The position numbers and the translations under genes are program-made. A stretch of DNA of 64,000 bases from Methanocalculus alkaliphilus (lineage in GTDB: Archaea; Halobacteriota; Methanomicrobia; Methanomicrobiales; Methanocorpusculaceae). Where the stretch lies: NCBI RefSeq assembly GCF_024170505.1, contig NZ_JALJYG010000007.1, forward strand, positions 1-64,000, written 5' to 3'. Below the pieces are notes generated by a model that ran no database searches, had not been told where the DNA came from, and saw only the letters and a list, made by a program, of their open reading frames with translations. Positions 60,797 to 64,000 of this stretch are shown piece after piece (position 1 is the stretch's first letter; each line of letters starts with the position of its first letter).

Positions 60797-63700
60797 ATGC
60801 CGAAACCCGGAGAGCACAAAACAGTCCAAGCCCGCATACTCGCTTATGCTGAGGAGATCGGCTGGACATTTGTGTCACGTGCCGAGGCCGAACGCCGCCG
60901 TCATTTCAACCAAAGTGCCCCAAGCCCCTCCGCTGCAGCTCATGTTGCTTCTTTGTACTTTGAGGATCTCCTGTATGAAAAGGTCAGGGAGTTCAATCAG
61001 GAGTATCGTGCAATAACTGGGTGGCAGGTGGGTGATATCCATACCTTTCCTGATAATCCAGCCACCACTCTGCCTTCGGTCATGGAAGTCCGTGAGACAA
61101 CACCTGCATACCATGCAACACCGGGTGCATTAATCAGTGAACTTCAACGCCTCCAAAATAATATCTACGGCAACAGGGACATGCACCGCTACCTTTGTAA
61201 TGAAGCAACCTACTACTCCGCTGAAGAAAAAAGGGAGCTAAACCTTAATCTGATAGATTACGATAATCCGGAAGCAAACGTCTACGAAGTAACCGAAGAA
61301 TATACCATCAGTAATGGTCGATACAGCATCAGGGAAGATGTCGTCTTTCTGATAAACGGCATACCCGTACTTGTAATCGAATGTAAAAATGCAAACAAGG
61401 ATGAAGCAATCGCCCTCGGAATTGACCAGATACGAAGGTACCATGCCGAAACACCGGAGATCTTTGTCCCTGAGATGATATATTCCGTAACAGAAGCCAT
61501 TGGATTTTCATACGGAGCTACATGGAATACTATACGTAGAAACATATTCAACTGGAAAGATGAAGAGATCGGAAATCTTGAGGCGAAGATTAAAACCTTC
61601 TGCAGCATCCCTCACATCCTTGCCCTAATTAAGCAGTACATTCTTTTTGCTGAAAAAGACGAAGAACTCCAGAAATTTATTCTCCGCCAGCACCAGACAT
61701 CTGCTGTTGAAAAAGTAGTTGAACGTTGTCTTGAACCAACCAAACAACGAGGTCTTGTATGGCACACTCAAGGAAGTGGCAAGACCTTCACAATGATTAA
61801 AGCCGCAGATCTCCTATTCCGTGCCGCAGATGCCAACAAACCAACAATAATCCTCATGATTGACAGGAATGAGCTTGAGGATCATATACTTAGAAACCTT
61901 GCTATGCTCGGTCTTCAGAATGTTGAACATGCCAATAAAATCAACAGGCTTATTGAACTTCTAAGAAACGACTATCGTGGTATCATCGTCACCATGATCC
62001 ACAAATTCAACGATATGCCTGCAAACATCTGCGAGCGTTCAAATGTATATGTTTTAATCGACGAAGCCCATCGGACAACGGGGGGCGATCTTGGTACATA
62101 CCTCTTTGCTGGACTTCCAAATGCAACCATGATCGGTTTTACCGGAACACCTATTGATAAAACTGCTCATGGTAAAGGAACTTTCAAGACATTCGGTTTA
62201 AATGATCCAAAGGGCTATCTTGATAAATATTCTATTAGCGACAGTATAATTGATAAGACAACCCTGCCCCTCTTCTACAATCTAGCGCCAAATGAACTAC
62301 TTGCCAATCCCGAATTGATGGAAAAAGAATTCTGGTCATTAGCAGAAACTGAAGGGGTAAGTGATATCTCTGAACTTAATCGAATTCTTGAAAGAGCTGT
62401 AAACCTTAAAAATTTCCTGAAAGCTGATGAAAGGGTTGATAAAGTAGCAAAATACGTTGCTGACCATTTCGTCAGGAATGTTGAGCCACTTGGATACAAA
62501 GCTTTTCTCGTTGGAGTTGACCGTCCAGCATGTGCCAAATATAAATTAGCACTTGATAAATATCTCCCTGCTGAGTATTCTGCAGTAGTCTATACCGGCA
62601 ATAACAACGATACAAAAGAGCTCAAGGCATACCATTTGGATAAAAAGGCAGAGAAACAAATACGTAAAAATTTTCCCAAATTTGGAATACAACCAAAGAT
62701 ACTCATAGTCACTGAAAAGCTACTTACCGGGTATGACGCCCCAATCCTTTATGCCATGTATCTCGACAAACCTATGCGGGATCACACTCTTCTTCAGGCT
62801 ATCGCGAGGGTGAACAGACCATATGAAAATGAAGCCGAGGAAATGGTCAAACCACATGGTTTTGTACTTGACTTTGTTGGAATTTTTGACAAACTTGAAA
62901 AGGCACTTGCATTTGATAGCGATGAAGTAAATGCAATTGTCAAAGACATCGCCCTCTTAAAAGGACTATTTAAACTGAAAATGGAGAAAAAGGTACCACA
63001 ATATCTTGCACTAATCCACCATAACTTTACAGATAAAGACGTAGATGGACTCATAGAACATTTTCGTGACAAGGATCGGCGAAAGGAATTTTTCCGCGAA
63101 TATAAAGAAATTGAAATGCTCTATGAGATTATCTCACCTGATGCTTTCTTACGACCTTATCTTGAGGATTATGCAACACTTTCAGCTATTTACAGTGTGG
63201 TCAGAAAAGCATACGCAAAGAAGATCATGATTGATCGGGCCTTCCAAAGAAAAACAAACGAACTAGTTCAGCAATATGTGGATATTGGTTATATTGAGCC
63301 GATTCAGGAATTTATCGAAATTAACGCTGAAACAATTGAACTAATAAAAAATAATGATAATGGAGATAGTACTCGGATAATTAACCTCATTAAAAGCATT
63401 CAGACAATCGCTAAGGATGAAAGTGACGATCCATTTCTTATCGCAATGTCAGAAAGGGCCAGGATGGTTCAGGAGCGTTATGAAGACCGGCAGACAAGTA
63501 CAGCGGAAGCACTGTCTGAACTCTTCGATGAAATAAATAAAAATGAAGAGCGAAAGAAAGAACAGTCTGAGAAAGGTTTTGACGGACTTACGTTCTTTGT
63601 TTACCGGGCTCTTCTGGATGCCGGAGTTGAAGATGCAGAAGAAGCCAGTATTCAGATAAAACAGGCATTTATAGAGTATCCAAACTGGAGAACAAGCGAG

Positions 63701-63832
63701 TCAGAACTCAGAGAGGTCCGTAATAATGTGACCTTTGCAATTTACGCAAAAATAGATAATCTTGATGAAGTGGCAGCAATTGTTGATGAACTATTCAGTC
63801 TTCTAACGAAGGCATATGAGATTGATAAATGA
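60797..63832 (+). CDS. hsdR: Type I restriction endonuclease HsdR
   Basis: 1011 residues. N-terminal nuclease with the PD-(D/E)xK core in INGIPVLVIECKNANKDEA (about 190-205); superfamily 2 translocase with Walker A TQGSGKTFTM (about 321-331), DEAH box LIDEAHRT (about 420), GFTGTPIDK and QAIARVNRP (motif VI); helical C-terminus that binds HsdM. It moves along and cuts DNA that lacks the methyl mark. The following gene overlaps its stop by 4 bases. Length is normal; no break is seen. Confidence 0.95.
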   Translation: MPKPGEHKTVQARILAYAEEIGWTFVSRAEAERRRHFNQSAPSPSAAAHVASLYFEDLLYEKVREFNQEYRAITGWQVGDIHTFPDNPATTLPSVMEVRETTPAYHATPGALISELQRLQNNIYGNRDMHRYLCNEATYYSAEEKRELNLNLIDYDNPEANVYEVTEEYTISNGRYSIREDVVFLINGIPVLVIECKNANKDEAIALGIDQIRRYHAETPEIFVPEMIYSVTEAIGFSYGATWNTIRRNIFNWKDEEIGNLEAKIKTFCSIPHILALIKQYILFAEKDEELQKFILRQHQTSAVEKVVERCLEPTKQRGLVWHTQGSGKTFTMIKAADLLFRAADANKPTIILMIDRNELEDHILRNLAMLGLQNVEHANKINRLIELLRNDYRGIIVTMIHKFNDMPANICERSNVYVLIDEAHRTTGGDLGTYLFAGLPNATMIGFTGTPIDKTAHGKGTFKTFGLNDPKGYLDKYSISDSIIDKTTLPLFYNLAPNELLANPELMEKEFWSLAETEGVSDISELNRILERAVNLKNFLKADERVDKVAKYVADHFVRNVEPLGYKAFLVGVDRPACAKYKLALDKYLPAEYSAVVYTGNNNDTKELKAYHLDKKAEKQIRKNFPKFGIQPKILIVTEKLLTGYDAPILYAMYLDKPMRDHTLLQAIARVNRPYENEAEEMVKPHGFVLDFVGIFDKLEKALAFDSDEVNAIVKDIALLKGLFKLKMEKKVPQYLALIHHNFTDKDVDGLIEHFRDKDRRKEFFREYKEIEMLYEIISPDAFLRPYLEDYATLSAIYSVVRKAYAKKIMIDRAFQRKTNELVQQYVDIGYIEPIQEFIEINAETIELIKNNDNGDSTRIINLIKSIQTIAKDESDDPFLIAMSERARMVQERYEDRQTSTAEALSELFDEINKNEERKKEQSEKGFDGLTFFVYRALLDAGVEDAEEASIQIKQAFIEYPNWRTSESELREVRNNVTFAIYAKIDNLDEVAAIVDELFSLLTKAYEIDK

Positions 63833-64000
63833 AACAGAATAAAAAAGAGCAGTTCAAGGGGCGTGTAAGAGATTGGGCGGAGAAGCTTGAGATTGAGATT
63901 CACATTATCGCTATTCGTCCGATGAAGAGGAAATGGGCCTCATGCTCCACCTCAGGTATTTTAACCTTTGACACAAATGTGCTGGATCTTAATCCTGAAC
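63829..64000 (+). CDS. YgjP-like/DUF45 metallopeptidase, partial at window end
   Basis: The first 57 codons are present and the gene runs off the window. The start (ATG overlapping the hsdR stop as ATGA) encodes VRDWAEKLEIEIHIIAIRPMKRKWASCSTSGILTFDTN, where RPMKRKWASCS is the start of the YgjP/DUF45 (M48-related) domain; the HExxH-like site would lie beyond the edge. Such genes are often found at the end of type I restriction operons and their role there is unknown. Confidence 0.8.
   Translation, partial: MKQNKKEQFKGRVRDWAEKLEIEIHIIAIRPMKRKWASCSTSGILTFDTNVLDLNPE

Noticed and set aside
1-64000. tRNA, rRNA, insertion sequences and integrase sites
   Set aside because: I looked for cloverleaf patterns, transposase motifs and terminal inverted repeats around the defence loci and saw none I could support. 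A covariance-model search would settle the tRNA question.

Overview
The window is archaeal. It carries a thermosome subunit, a CetZ-type tubulin homologue, a β-RFA-P synthase of methanopterin biosynthesis, TATA-box promoters and leaderless starts. Many histidine kinases have the 'TRHDI-N' H-box that is common in Methanomicrobiales. Together with a stand-alone Ni-CO dehydrogenase (cooS-cooC) and Feo iron transport, this points to a hydrogenotrophic methanogen of the order Methanomicrobiales (Methanocalculus/Methanoculleus-like; the genus is a guess). Most genes have CGG-rich, mid-to-high GC codon use. The right-hand 8 kb, parts of pglX, and a few single genes are visibly more AT-rich or use codons differently, which suggests transfer.

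Left end (about 0.1-15.2 kb): a complete type 1 BREX phage-defence operon on the minus strand, brxA-brxB-brxC-pglX-[AAA ATPase-DUF4276]-pglZ-brxL. Every junction overlaps or is separated by a few bases, and the operon starts from a probably leaderless promoter. An OLD/RecF-like ATPase plus Toprim-like DUF4276 pair sits between pglX and pglZ, like an embedded second defence module. Just upstream is a two-repeat, one-spacer type I-E-like CRISPR remnant, next to a DnaQ-like exonuclease gene and without cas genes.

Middle (about 15.2-43 kb): a 2115-residue receiver/PAS/GAF histidine kinase; CetZ; the thermosome subunit; a peroxiredoxin; a coiled-coil protein; a membrane-tethered glycosidase-like protein; two 7TM histidine kinases flanking an iron-sulfur flavoprotein; cooS-cooC; cyclophilin; a secreted SagB-like nitroreductase coupled to a β-lactamase-fold serine hydrolase; then an iron operon feoA-feoA-feoB-4TM-feoC.

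Right-centre (43-54.3 kb): a second, divergent Feo operon built from two nicotianamine-synthase-like SAM enzymes (the second fused to a C-terminal FeoA domain), a short FeoB and a flippase-like membrane protein. Both Feo operons carry the same long composite inverted-repeat operator, so they look like one metal-responsive regulon. I consider this the strongest candidate for an undescribed system. It is followed by a PPC/DUF296 protein, a chorismate lyase (DUF98)-β-RFA-P synthase fusion that would join two methanopterin steps, a GDPD phosphodiesterase, a rhodanese lipoprotein, a TPR protein and a secreted C69-type peptidase.

Right end (54.3-64 kb): a foreign-looking methyltransferase; a winged-helix regulator with a four-half-site, 11-bp-periodic operator upstream; and an AT-rich type I restriction-modification operon hsdM-hsdS-[DUF262-HNH nuclease]-hsdR-[YgjP-like metallopeptidase, cut by the window end]. 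No rRNA, tRNA or insertion sequence was recognised. Domain and motif calls are from reading the sequence only; no database search was run.
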